From assembly GCA_019747705.1 (NCBI GenBank), contig JAIEQM010000044.1:1-40092 (forward strand): 40,092 bases of DNA. Reading direction: 5' to 3'. The translations under genes were made by a program, and so were the position numbers. Below the pieces are notes generated by a model. The model saw only the letters and a program-made list of their open reading frames with translations. It did not search any database and was not told the DNA's origin. Below, piece after piece: positions 8,445 to 16,104 of the stretch (position 1 is the stretch's first letter; the number at the start of each line of letters is the position of its first letter). This DNA comes from Chitinophagaceae bacterium (GTDB lineage Bacteria > Bacteroidota > Bacteroidia > Chitinophagales > Chitinophagaceae).

Positions 8445-8593
8445 GTTAAGTTGTTGTGTTCTTTTGTTATATCGTTCAATTGTTTGGATTGTTTGATTGG
8501 TGAATGGTTTGATTGTTAGGGGTGGCTGATTATTGAAGCGTGCTGCGAACAAATAACAATCAAACAATTAAACCATCAAACTTCAACTAACTT
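8445..8593. repeat. AT-rich repeat stretch with a 12-bp inverted repeat upstream of panB
   Basis: The spacer between panB and ppx is full of variants of TTTGATTG and its complement. GTTTGATTGTTA (8507-8518) is exactly complementary to 8554-8565, making a 12-bp stem with a 35-nt loop, and further imperfect copies lie at 8481-8500 and 8562-8579. It could end the ppk1-ppx transcript or be a decayed short repeat. It lacks the GC-rich stem of a normal terminator. Confidence 0.5.
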
Positions 8594-9493
8594 TCACACC
8601 ACCTCCACTCTCTTTGTCTTCACTTCTTCGTACAGCATGTGTATCAAACCATCGGCCAAACCAATTTTAGGAACATAAATTTCTTCGATACCTGCCCAGC
8701 GCATTACGTTTACATAAATGAGAAGGGCGGGCACAATTACATCCGCACGGTCTTCACGGAGCTTATACATTTTCATACGTTCTTCCACGGTAAAGCTGCT
8801 CATTTCCCTTAAATAATCTTTCAGCAATTCATGTGTTAATGGCTTGCCTTCTTTTCGTTTGGATAAGGAAAATACTTTGTTGATGTTACCTCCTGATCCA
8901 ATGGCGATAATATCATCATGGCCTTTGGTACCGAGTTTTAAATAGTTCTTCATTTCATCCCATTGCTTTTCTTCCACCAATCCTTTGAGCAACCGGATGG
9001 CGCCAATGTTGAAAGATTCTTTAAACATCAATTTCCCTTCAGCAAAAAAAGTAAGTTCGGTACTGCCGCCACCCACATCAATGTATAAATAGGAATGTTC
9101 TTTATCCAAATTTTCAGCAATATGGTTCTCGTAGATGTAAGAAGCTTCTTCATCACCACTGATCACTTTTATTTCAACGCCGGTTTCCAGTTTTACTTTG
9201 CGGATGATTTCCTGTGCGTTTCTTGCATCACGCATGGCAGAAGTGGCACATGCTTTTAAATACTTTACATCATAAATACTCAGCAGGTGTTTATAAGCCT
9301 TGATGGTTTCCACCACCTTATTAATTTTTGCTTTGGAAATTTCGCCGGTTTCAAATACATCAAACCCCAAACGTAATGGCACACGCACCAGGTTAAGTTT
9401 ATTAAAGTTGAGTTGCCCTTTCGCTTCTTCTGTTACATCGCTGATGAGCAGCCTTGCTGCGTTACTTCCAATATCAATGGCTGCCAGTTTCAA
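8594..9493 (-). CDS. ppx: Ppx/GppA-family phosphatase (exopolyphosphatase / pppGpp phosphohydrolase), short form
   Basis: A 299-residue ASKHA-fold phosphatase. Signatures are the first phosphate loop MKLAAIDIGSNAARLLI, the ATSAMRDARN segment with the conserved Arg, the Glu of SGDEEASYIYEN, the second loop YIDVGGGSTELTFF and the adenosine motif IAIGSGGNINKVF. It has only the two-lobed catalytic core and no C-terminal HD domain, as is usual in Bacteroidota. Family members hydrolyse polyphosphate ends or pppGpp. It overlaps ppk1 by 20 nt, so synthesis and breakdown of polyphosphate are probably translationally coupled. The start appears to be TTG: a stop lies three codons upstream, no ATG is available, and translation coupled to ppk1 would make a weak start workable. 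Confidence 0.92.
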   Translation of the reverse strand: MKLAAIDIGSNAARLLISDVTEEAKGQLNFNKLNLVRVPLRLGFDVFETGEISKAKINKVVETIKAYKHLLSIYDVKYLKACATSAMRDARNAQEIIRKVKLETGVEIKVISGDEEASYIYENHIAENLDKEHSYLYIDVGGGSTELTFFAEGKLMFKESFNIGAIRLLKGLVEEKQWDEMKNYLKLGTKGHDDIIAIGSGGNINKVFSLSKRKEGKPLTHELLKDYLREMSSFTVEERMKMYKLREDRADVIVPALLIYVNVMRWAGIEEIYVPKIGLADGLIHMLYEEVKTKRVEVV

Positions 9494-11579
9494 TTTGTTT
9501 CAGGGTTTTTTGATGCAGGTAATTATATATTTCCACCTGGCTGCGTACAGATTTTCCCCTTGTGCTCACATAACGGTTCTGCAGTTCATTGTCCAGTATC
9601 CTGGCTTTTACATTATCACGGAGCTGAATATGGATAACATCTTTCAGTTCTGCTTTAATGCTTTCATCTGTTATTTCAACTGCTGCTTCAATACGGTGAT
9701 CAAGGTTCCGTACCATCCAGTCGGCCGAAGATAAATAAACTTTCTCTTGGCCTTTGTTGTGAAATATCAACACCCGGCTGTGTTCCAGGTACTGATCCAC
9801 AATGCTGATGGCTTTTACAGGGGTTTTATATTTTTTTGTTTCCGTCATCAAACAAAATATTCCACGCACAATCAGTTTTACTTCCACGCCTGCCCGTGCC
9901 GCACCCGCCAGTGAATCAATCATCTCCTGGTCACTGAGGCTGTTCATCTTTAAAGTGATGGATGCCGGCAAACCTTTCATGGCATTTTTCACTTCTTCAA
10001 TCACTAATTTTTTAAACTGCTGCCGCATACCTGTGGGGCACACCACCAGTGTTTTGCATTGCCGCAGAAATTTCATACGGCTCACCAGCGGACGTTCGAG
10101 AAAACTGAAGATGCGGTTAATATCTGCCATTACTTTGCGGTTGGCGGTGAGCAAACAATGATCGCCATACACCCTTGCCGTATCTTCATTTAAATTACCG
10201 GTGCTCACAAAACCATATTGAATCGTTTTGTTATGCACTCTTTTTTTAATGGCACATATTTTTGCATGCACTTTCATGTTGGGCACACCCAGCAATACTT
10301 TTACTCCTTCTTCTTCCAGCCGCTCTTTCCACTCCAGGTTGGCTTCTTCATCAAAACGGGCACGGAGTTCCAGCATCACCGTTACCGCTTTACCATTTCG
10401 TGCTGCATTGGTTAATGCATTGATGATTTTTGAATTATCTGCCAGGCGGTAAGCAGTAATGCGGATTTCTGTTACGTCTGTATCCATCGCTGCTTCACGC
10501 AGGAGTTCAATGATGGCGTCAAAGGAATGATAAGGGAAGTGCAGCATAATATCCTGCCGCAATACTTCATCTGTAACCCGCAATGATTTTTTTAAAAGGG
10601 GATGTGCAAATGGTTTCTTTCGTTCCTGTTTAACGGTAAACACATCCGAAGGAAAATCCATGAAGTGCCGGAAGTTATGAATGCGGCCGCCGGGAATAAT
10701 ATTATCCCGTCTGGATAAATTCAAACGGCGAATTAAATATTCCAGCAAACCTGCATCAATTTCTTTATCATAAATAAAACGGGTGGGTTTTCCTTTGCGC
10801 CGGTTCTTTAATCCTTTTTGTATTTTTTGTACAAGACCCGTGCTCACATCACTGTCCATATCAATCTCCGCATCTTTTGTAACTTTTACAATATGGGCGC
10901 TGTATTCATCAAAACCCATAAATGCAAAAAGTTTGGGCAGGCAATAACGGATTACATCTTCCATTAAAATAATATAGTGCGAACCGGCAGGGGAGGGGAG
11001 TTTTACAAAACGGCGTTTATTTTTTGCAGGCACTTCAATAAGTGCATATTTTTTTTTGTACGCATTGCGGCTGTTGCTCATGGCCACAGCCAGGTACAAT
11101 GAACGTTCCCGCAGGTAAGGAGGGTTGGGGTTACTTTCAATCATAAGCGGAATTACTTCCTGCCGCACTTCCTCATCAAAAAAAGTTTCAACAAATTTTT
11201 TCTGTTCACGGCTCAGTTGTTTTTCTGTAACCAGGAATACCTTTTCTTTTTTCAGTTCCTGCTGCATTTGTTTCCAGATGCGGTTGAATTCGTTTTGCTG
11301 CTGCAGAACGGTTTCCTGTATCTGTTCAAGAATGAGCTGCGGATTTTTTTCCAGGTGCATTTTATGCTGAACCCTGGGACCCAGTTCGGCCATGCGTTTG
11401 AGTGTGGCCACCCGCACACGGAAAAATTCATCCAGGTTATTGGAAAAAATGCCGAGGAAACGTACACGGTCTCTCAATGAAACAGTTGGGTCATTGGCTT
11501 CCTGCAGAACACGGGCGTTAAAAGAAAGCCAACTGATATCACGGGCAATGGTTTTACGTTTGGCAGCACTCATAATCAT
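9474..11579 (-). CDS. ppk1: Polyphosphate kinase 1
   Basis: A 701-residue enzyme that reversibly builds inorganic polyphosphate from ATP. Domains in order: N-terminal helical domain with RDISWLSFNARVLQEA and FLGIFSNNLDEFFRVRV, head domain (about 120-310), then two phospholipase-D-like domains. The autophosphorylated His is His438 in MKVHAKICAIKKR and the second catalytic His is His600 in YLEHSRVLIFHNKG. YGFVSTGNLNEDTARVYGD and ITAYRLADNSKI are family signatures. Length matches the family (about 690-720). ATG at 11579 is followed by another at 11573 and either could be used. It heads the ppk1-ppx operon, overlapping ppx by 20 nt. Confidence 0.97.
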   Translation of the reverse strand: MIMSAAKRKTIARDISWLSFNARVLQEANDPTVSLRDRVRFLGIFSNNLDEFFRVRVATLKRMAELGPRVQHKMHLEKNPQLILEQIQETVLQQQNEFNRIWKQMQQELKKEKVFLVTEKQLSREQKKFVETFFDEEVRQEVIPLMIESNPNPPYLRERSLYLAVAMSNSRNAYKKKYALIEVPAKNKRRFVKLPSPAGSHYIILMEDVIRYCLPKLFAFMGFDEYSAHIVKVTKDAEIDMDSDVSTGLVQKIQKGLKNRRKGKPTRFIYDKEIDAGLLEYLIRRLNLSRRDNIIPGGRIHNFRHFMDFPSDVFTVKQERKKPFAHPLLKKSLRVTDEVLRQDIMLHFPYHSFDAIIELLREAAMDTDVTEIRITAYRLADNSKIINALTNAARNGKAVTVMLELRARFDEEANLEWKERLEEEGVKVLLGVPNMKVHAKICAIKKRVHNKTIQYGFVSTGNLNEDTARVYGDHCLLTANRKVMADINRIFSFLERPLVSRMKFLRQCKTLVVCPTGMRQQFKKLVIEEVKNAMKGLPASITLKMNSLSDQEMIDSLAGAARAGVEVKLIVRGIFCLMTETKKYKTPVKAISIVDQYLEHSRVLIFHNKGQEKVYLSSADWMVRNLDHRIEAAVEITDESIKAELKDVIHIQLRDNVKARILDNELQNRYVSTRGKSVRSQVEIYNYLHQKTLKQIETGSH

Positions 11580-11703
11580 AATTCAAAGCGTAAAGTAACA
11601 AAGGCATTTGTTATGGCAATGAGTTGTTTAAAAAAATAACGGAATGATAAAATTCTGAATGGCTGAGCCAACTATCATTTACCTTTATCGCTCAATTTAT
11701 CAG

Positions 11704-11889
11704 ATGAAAATTGCATTACGCATTACCTGTGTTCTTTTGCCCATCATTGGATTTGTAATTGCTTTTGCATACGCCATGAAAAAGAAGGATGATATGGCCA
11801 ACGAACTCCTCTTTTTTTCAGGACTTGGTTTTTTTGTAAATATTATTTTGGTGGTGCTTGGTTTTTTAATGGCGGGCGTTTTGTTTTGA
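11704..11889 (+). CDS. Small membrane protein with two transmembrane segments
   Basis: A 61-residue protein. One transmembrane helix is at about residues 5-24 (ITCVLLPIIGFVIAFAYA), then a short charged loop (MKKKDDMAN), then a second helix (about 33-58, rich in Phe/Leu/Gly). The open frame extends 15 codons upstream, but the ATG at 11704 places the start immediately before the first helix. Helical-hairpin membrane proteins of this size are common in Bacteroidota and this one has no assigned function. It is divergent from ppk1 and followed directly by the 122-bp palindromic repeat. Confidence 0.55.
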   Translation: MKIALRITCVLLPIIGFVIAFAYAMKKKDDMANELLFFSGLGFFVNIILVVLGFLMAGVLF

Positions 11890-11906
11890 GTTGAAGAAGG
11901 CAAGGG

Positions 11907-12028
11907 CAATGTCATTAAGTTAAGCGTCACCCCGACCGCAGGGAGAGGTCTCACAAAATTTGTTAAGCTTGAAGTTTGGGAGATTTCTCCTGCCGTCGAA
12001 ATGACGAACGCTTAACTTAATGACATTG
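11907..12028. repeat. 122-bp palindromic MITE/REP-like element with 21-bp perfect terminal inverted repeats
   Basis: Positions 11907-11927 are the exact reverse complement of 12008-12028 (21 bp, core TCATTAAGTTAAGCGT). Inside, GACCGCAGGGAGAGGTC near 11934-11950 is largely complementary to GATTTCTCCTGCCGTCG near 11982-11998, so the whole unit can fold into a long hairpin with a short central loop. The end sequence (GCTTAACTTAA) recurs in the hairpin element at 24515-24623. It contains no gene. Such units spread as non-autonomous transposable elements and may also act as transcription terminators or RNA stabilisers. Confidence 0.75.
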
Positions 12029-12115
12029 GAATGCAGGGTTTCGCTCATTTCTTGCCTGTAATCAATTTTTATTTCCTTTATCACTACGATTTTTGTGTAC
12101 ACCAAAAAAACAACA

Positions 12116-12478
12116 ATGGAACAAAAAACAAAATCAATCCGGCCTTTTATCGGAGCTAAGGATTATGAATTGTCAAGGAGTTTTTACAAGGACCTGGGGT
12201 TTGAAGAAGTGATCCTGTCGGATGATATGTGTTTGTTTACAACCGGCGGGCCCGGTTTTTATTTACAACGGGCCTATGTAAAAGACTGGGTGGATAATAC
12301 CATGATTTTTATGGAAGTGACTGATGCTGAACTTTACTATAAAGAGCTTCTGGCATTGAACCTGCCGGCAAAATACCCTGGTGTAAGGCTGGTTCCTGTA
12401 AAAACTTATGATTGGGGCAGAGAATGTTTTTTGCATGATCCTTCGGGGATATTGTGGCATTTTGGGGCGTTTAAGTAG
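12116..12478 (+). CDS. VOC-superfamily (glyoxalase/bleomycin-resistance-like) protein
   Basis: A 120-residue cytoplasmic protein with two beta-alpha-beta-beta-beta modules: RPFIGAKDYELSRSFYKDLGFEEV opens the first and FMEVTDAELYYKELLAL the second, ending in GRECFLHDPSGILWHFGAF. It resembles single-domain glyoxalase-like proteins. The metal ligands of true glyoxalase I are not all evident: the C-terminal RECFLHDPSGILWHF supplies a His, while the N-terminal position has no clear His or Gln. Substrate unknown; it could be a dioxygenase-like, antibiotic-binding or purely structural member. I start at the ATG at 12116, seven codons inside the open frame, because upstream residues are Lys/Thr-rich filler. 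It is isolated between a repeat and a broken gene. Confidence 0.85.
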   Translation: MEQKTKSIRPFIGAKDYELSRSFYKDLGFEEVILSDDMCLFTTGGPGFYLQRAYVKDWVDNTMIFMEVTDAELYYKELLALNLPAKYPGVRLVPVKTYDWGRECFLHDPSGILWHFGAFK

Positions 12479-12662
12479 GGCGTGAGATTAGTGTTATTTT
12501 GTTGAATGAATTTCTATGTGTTAAGCGAATGGCGCAATTTAAATTGTTGCAAATATTATCTTCATTCAAACATGTAAGGATGCTGGTTTGCCTGCAAAGC
12601 ATAGGAGTATTCACTTCTAAATACAATACCTGATTTTAGAATAAGTAACCATTTAAATTTTC

Positions 12663-13028
12663 ATGGTACACATAATTTCGATTATAGTTTTATTTGTCCT
12701 GTTAAATAGTGGTAATAAAAGCTCCGGGGCTAAAAGCAACGTCATTTACCGATATAAAAATGTTCCGGTTTCTATTAAATCATTTCTTGATTCAACAAAT
12801 TATGGCTAGCTGTTAATCGCTGAAAAAGGAGAAGATTGGAATGCTGGTTGCGTGATTACTCATAACTATCCTTGTTTTCAGTTTATAAAAGCAAGCCTAG
12901 ACAGCCATAAATGCAAAATATTTTTTTTAAGAGGGGGACTTGCAGGTTCAGTAAGAGATACTGTGCTGCTTCAATTACACAATTATGCAGTTGTTGACTA
13001 TGTTGGCAACAATAGATTTTTTAGGTAA
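12663..13028 (+). pseudogene. Small exported-protein gene interrupted by an in-frame TAG
   Basis: From the ATG at 12663 the frame runs 121 codons to TAA at 13026-13028 with a single TAG at 12807-12809. Before it is an N-terminal hydrophobic segment (HIISIIVLFVLLNSG) and a domain start (VIYRYKNVPVSIKSFLDSTNYG). After it the same frame continues as convincing protein (LLIAEKGEDWNAGCVITHNY and GLAGSVRDTVLLQLHNYAV). A TGG-to-TAG change would explain it. Without the stop, it would be a roughly 120-residue membrane-anchored or periplasmic protein of unknown family. Its short size, isolation and stop codon suggest recent inactivation. The 180 bases before it (12481-12660) hold nothing recognisable. 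Confidence 0.6.
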
Positions 13029-13107
13029 AAAATTCTGTCTGCGGTTGCAGCCAGTGATGTATAATAGTGGTTTATATAGCAACAAATACTCAACAATGTG
13101 CAAATGA

Positions 13108-13157
13108 GCACGACGAGTTTAAAATCCCGTCAGACGAGGGCGTCAGACGGGGCGTGC
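13108..13157. terminator. Hairpin between convergent genes, probable terminator
   Basis: GCACG at 13108-13112 pairs with CGTGC at 13153-13157, and CCCGTC at 13126-13131 pairs with GACGGG at 13146-13151. A 9-bp direct repeat CGTCAGACG (13128-13136 and 13141-13149) makes alternative pairings possible. It separates the broken plus-strand gene from the minus-strand rfaE2 and a TTCTTTCTT tract follows. It is a plausible bidirectional terminator, but not a classic one. Confidence 0.45.
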
Positions 13158-13196
13158 TTCTTTCTTCCATTATCCGCATAATCTAAGCATGCAAAA

Positions 13197-13688
13197 TCAC
13201 AACTTACCAATACGTTCTGCCAAAGCCGTAGTAGATAAACCGGGTATTAACGGAATGATTTCAACTTTGCCGCCGCCGGCAAGTACTTCTTTTGCACCAA
13301 CAATGGTATCAACCGTATAATCGCCACCTTTTACCAGCACATTGGGTATAATATTTTTAATAAGTTCATGCGGGGTGGATTCATCAAACAATACAACGGC
13401 ATCCACCATGATCATGGATGCCAGCAGCAAAGCCCTGTCGGTTTCATTGTTAACGGGGCGGCCTTCACCTTTTAAACCACGTGTACTTGCATCGCTGTTT
13501 AAACCCACTATCAACACATCAGCAAAAGCAGCAGCCTGTGTAAGCGAATGAATATGCCCTGCATGCAGTATATCAAAACATCCATTGGTAAAGGCAATGG
13601 TTTTACTCTGCAAACGCCAGCGCAGGAGTTGTGCATGCAAACCAGCAGGCTCCATAATTTTTTGCTGAATAAATGCAGATATGTTCAT
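13197..13688 (-). CDS. rfaE2: D-glycero-beta-D-manno-heptose 1-phosphate adenylyltransferase
   Basis: A 163-residue nucleotidyltransferase equivalent to the C-terminal half of HldE/RfaE. It would convert heptose 1-phosphate and ATP to ADP-heptose for lipopolysaccharide core or surface glycans. Signatures are FTNGCFDILHAGHIHSL (the HxGH nucleotide-binding motif), VGLNSDASTRGLKGEGRPV and NVLVKGGDYTVDTIVGA. The kinase domain found in HldE is absent, so this is the stand-alone second-domain form. ATG at 13688 overlaps the flippase stop in an ATGA arrangement, so the two are translationally coupled. Last gene of the panD-flippase-rfaE2 run. Confidence 0.94.
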   Translation of the reverse strand: MNISAFIQQKIMEPAGLHAQLLRWRLQSKTIAFTNGCFDILHAGHIHSLTQAAAFADVLIVGLNSDASTRGLKGEGRPVNNETDRALLLASMIMVDAVVLFDESTPHELIKNIIPNVLVKGGDYTVDTIVGAKEVLAGGGKVEIIPLIPGLSTTALAERIGKL

Positions 13689-14695
13689 GTTGCTGCTTTT
13701 TTTCGGTTATAAACAGATAGCACAATCATACTGAATAAGCCTCCTGCCAGTAAAACAACGGTTTGTGCAATCCAGATGATCCATCCAAAAATAAAACCCA
13801 TAATGGGTGTAATATCATATAACAGCAATGTTTCCTGAACGGCATATTGATAAGCGCCGATGCCTCCCTGTGTTACAATCATACCCACACTGCCAAAGGA
13901 CAATACAGAGAGCGCTTCCTTAATACCCAAATGGCTTACTTCCTGCAACGCATAAAATCCAATTCTTGTACTGGTAAGATATAACACCCATATAAAAATG
14001 GAGTAAAGAATAAAATTTGTTTTTTGTTTGATATAGCGGATAGTCATTAACCCGCTCCATACACCTTTAAAAATATTTTTTATTTTTTTAATAATGGTAT
14101 TGTCACCAAACCGTTGAAACAACCATTTTATCAGCGCTGCAAAAAACAAAACTGCAGCAACAAAAATGATCAGCCGCAGCCAGGAAAACTGCTGATCGGC
14201 CCCACGAAGTATTTGTTGCAATAAACCCAGTGCAAAAGATCCCACTTTGTCAATTTGCACAATAATGGTAATAAAAAAAACCAGCAGCAGGCAAACAACA
14301 TCAACGGCACGTTCAGCTACAATGGTGCCGATTAATTTATCAGGCGCAGCTTTTTCATAACGGGCCAGTACCGTGCATTTCAATACTTCACCCAATCTTG
14401 GAAATGCAAGATTGGCCATATAACCAATCATCACCGCATTAAATACATTAAACGTAGAGGGGGAGTAGCCGAGTGGTTCCATTAATATTTTCCACCGCAG
14501 CGCCCGCAGGTAGTGGCTCAGCAGCAACAGAATAAAAACCGGTATCATTAAAAAATACCGGGCATGCTCTAGGGAATTGGAAATTTGTTTCCACCCGTCA
14601 TCTGTAATGCCTCTTGCCATCCACCATACCAGGAACAACCCCAAACCAAGGAACAACAGAAACTGTAAAACAGTGAAAAACCTTTTTAGCAGCAT
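13685..14695 (-). CDS. Integral membrane protein of the LPG-synthase-TM / UPF0104 flippase-like family
   Basis: A 336-residue inner-membrane protein with about eight hydrophobic segments, from LQFLLFLGLGLFLVWWMARG at the N-terminus to IVLLAGG-type helices at the end. Family hallmarks are the SHYLRALRWKILMEPLG motif after the first helices, NLAFPRLGEVLKCTVLARYE (with the conserved Arg-x-Gly-Glu) and GGIGAYQYAVQETLLLY. The fold is the transmembrane part of MprF-type lysyl-phosphatidylglycerol synthases without the aminoacyl-transfer domain. Family members are proposed lipid or glycan flippases. Its position between panD and the ADP-heptose gene, with 4-nt overlap to rfaE2, hints at a role in envelope glycan export, which is inference. 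Confidence 0.9.
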   Translation of the reverse strand: MLLKRFFTVLQFLLFLGLGLFLVWWMARGITDDGWKQISNSLEHARYFLMIPVFILLLLSHYLRALRWKILMEPLGYSPSTFNVFNAVMIGYMANLAFPRLGEVLKCTVLARYEKAAPDKLIGTIVAERAVDVVCLLLVFFITIIVQIDKVGSFALGLLQQILRGADQQFSWLRLIIFVAAVLFFAALIKWLFQRFGDNTIIKKIKNIFKGVWSGLMTIRYIKQKTNFILYSIFIWVLYLTSTRIGFYALQEVSHLGIKEALSVLSFGSVGMIVTQGGIGAYQYAVQETLLLYDITPIMGFIFGWIIWIAQTVVLLAGGLFSMIVLSVYNRKKAAT

Positions 14696-14707
14696 GGTTA
14701 AACCCTT

Positions 14708-15052
14708 CTATAATTTATTATTGTTTTTAGGAAATACCAGCCAGGGCTTAAATGTTTTGGCTTCTTCAAAATGCATGGTGGCATAAGAAATAATAATCAC
14801 CACATCGCCCACAGCGCCCTGCCGGGCAGCAGGACCATTCAAACAACAAACACTGCTGCCACGCTTGCCTTTAATAACATAGGTTTCAAGCCGGTTGCCA
14901 TTATTTACATTTACCACCTGCACTTTTTCATGTTCAATAATATTGGCTGCATCCATCAGGTCTTCATCAAGGGTTAAACTTCCCACATAATGAAGATTGG
15001 CTTCAGTAATGGAAGCCCTGTGAATTTTTGATTTCAATACTTCTATTTCCAT
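14708..15052 (-). CDS. panD: Aspartate 1-decarboxylase proenzyme
   Basis: A 114-residue pyruvoyl enzyme that makes beta-alanine from L-aspartate for pantothenate. The proenzyme cleaves itself between Gly24 and Ser25 in [16 protein letters not shown], which creates the pyruvoyl group; Tyr22, Lys9 and the [12 protein letters not shown] segment are in the expected places. Length is typical (about 115-130). It lies 12 nt upstream of the flippase gene and about 90 nt downstream of panC, so it belongs to the same minus-strand run. A TAACTTTG sequence reads on the minus strand just before the start (15057-15064) and might be its own near-leaderless promoter. Confidence 0.97.
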   Translation of the reverse strand: MEIEVLKSKIHRASITEANLHYVGSLTLDEDLMDAANIIEHEKVQVVNVNNGNRLETYVIKGKRGSSVCCLNGPAARQGAVGDVVIIISYATMHFEEAKTFKPWLVFPKNNNKL

Positions 15053-15141
15053 TTAGCAAAGTTAACGTCAAAATACAAGAACAAAATAATGTATTGAGGT
15101 TTGGCAAAGTTTTGAAGAACTGTACAGATACGGCAATAGTT

Positions 15142-15993
15142 CTATCTTAATGTCATATTATCAATCAGCCGAACATCACCGCAAAAGGCTGCAATTAAAC
15201 CCACAAGGGGTGCAGCGCCGTTCCATTCATTTACTAATTCCAGCGTGTCTGCATTGGCAATTTCAGCGTAATCTGTTTTAAAGCCGTGTCTTTGCAGTTC
15301 GCTGAATGCTTTTTGTTTAAGTTGTACTAATGAACCTGGCTGTAATTCTTCTTTCATCATCAGCAAGGTTTTACTGATCCACACTGCGCTTCTCCGTTCT
15401 TCTTCATTCAAACGCATGTTGCGGCTGCTCGTAGCAAGTCCGTCTGGTTCACGCAGGGTGGGGCAGGCGTGAAATTGTATGTTTTGCACCCATCCTTTTA
15501 ATTCTATCAGCCGTTTCACCACCATACATTGCTGGTAATCTTTACGGCCCATGAATAAATGATGCGGCATAACAATGGAAAGCAGCTGGTCCATTACCTG
15601 GCATACCCCCTGGAAATGACCGGGGCGGGTGGGGCCTTCCAGCACCGTTTCTAAAAAACCCAGATCATAAACAGCTAAATTATTTGTTCCGGAAGGATAA
15701 ATTTCTATAGTTGAAGGAAGAAATAAAACAGTACAACCCGCCTCCAGCAGCAGTTGCATATCATTCTTTATGGTAACGGGATATTTTTCAAAATCGGATG
15801 CACTGTTAAACTGTGTGGGGTTCACAAAAATGCTGCAAACAGTAACATCACATTGCTTTTTACTTTCTTCAATAAGGGAGAGGTGCCCCTGGTGCAGGGC
15901 GCCCATGGTAGGTGCAAAACCAATGCGTTTGCCCCTGTTTCTTTCAACAGAAAGATAGTTCTGCAACTGATGAGCCTGGTGAAATATGAGCAT
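15142..15993 (-). CDS. panC: Pantothenate synthetase (pantoate-beta-alanine ligase)
   Basis: A 283-residue cytoplasmic enzyme that joins pantoate and beta-alanine using ATP through a pantoyl-adenylate. The nucleotidyltransferase HxGH-type motif is in FAPTMGALHQGHLSLI (His34, His37). SIFVNPTQFNSASDFEKYP, GVCQVMDQLLSIVMPHHLFMGRKDYQQ and the KMSKS-like ATSSRNMRL complete the signature. Full length. It is divergent from the glycogen-synthase-like gene across a 111-nt spacer and heads the run that continues with panD, flippase and rfaE2. Confidence 0.97.
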   Translation of the reverse strand: MLIFHQAHQLQNYLSVERNRGKRIGFAPTMGALHQGHLSLIEESKKQCDVTVCSIFVNPTQFNSASDFEKYPVTIKNDMQLLLEAGCTVLFLPSTIEIYPSGTNNLAVYDLGFLETVLEGPTRPGHFQGVCQVMDQLLSIVMPHHLFMGRKDYQQCMVVKRLIELKGWVQNIQFHACPTLREPDGLATSSRNMRLNEEERRSAVWISKTLLMMKEELQPGSLVQLKQKAFSELQRHGFKTDYAEIANADTLELVNEWNGAAPLVGLIAAFCGDVRLIDNMTLR

Positions 15994-16053
15994 TTATGAG
16001 GCTTTGTTATGATTTGGAATGCTTTACCAGCGTGTCTTTTGAGTAAAAACCTT

Positions 16054-16061
16054 TACCTTTG
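16054..16061 (+). promoter_or_regulatory. -7 promoter element before the glycogen-synthase-like gene
   Basis: TACCTTTG matches the TAnnTTTG consensus 43 nt before the ATG at 16105, inside the divergent spacer between panC and the plus-strand genes. No convincing -33 box is at the right distance, so this is a site call only. Confidence 0.4.
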
Positions 16062-16104
16062 CCCACCTCTTCAAAAAAGGGTAAAGATTTCTTAATACTC
16101 AGAA

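Noticed and set aside
395..12809. Two in-frame TAG codons (395-397 and 12807-12809) as a hint of TAG recoding
   Set aside because: Intact genes in the window end in TAG (for example the HD-domain gene at 30916), and both interrupted genes look isolated or decayed. Nonsense mutation is simpler.
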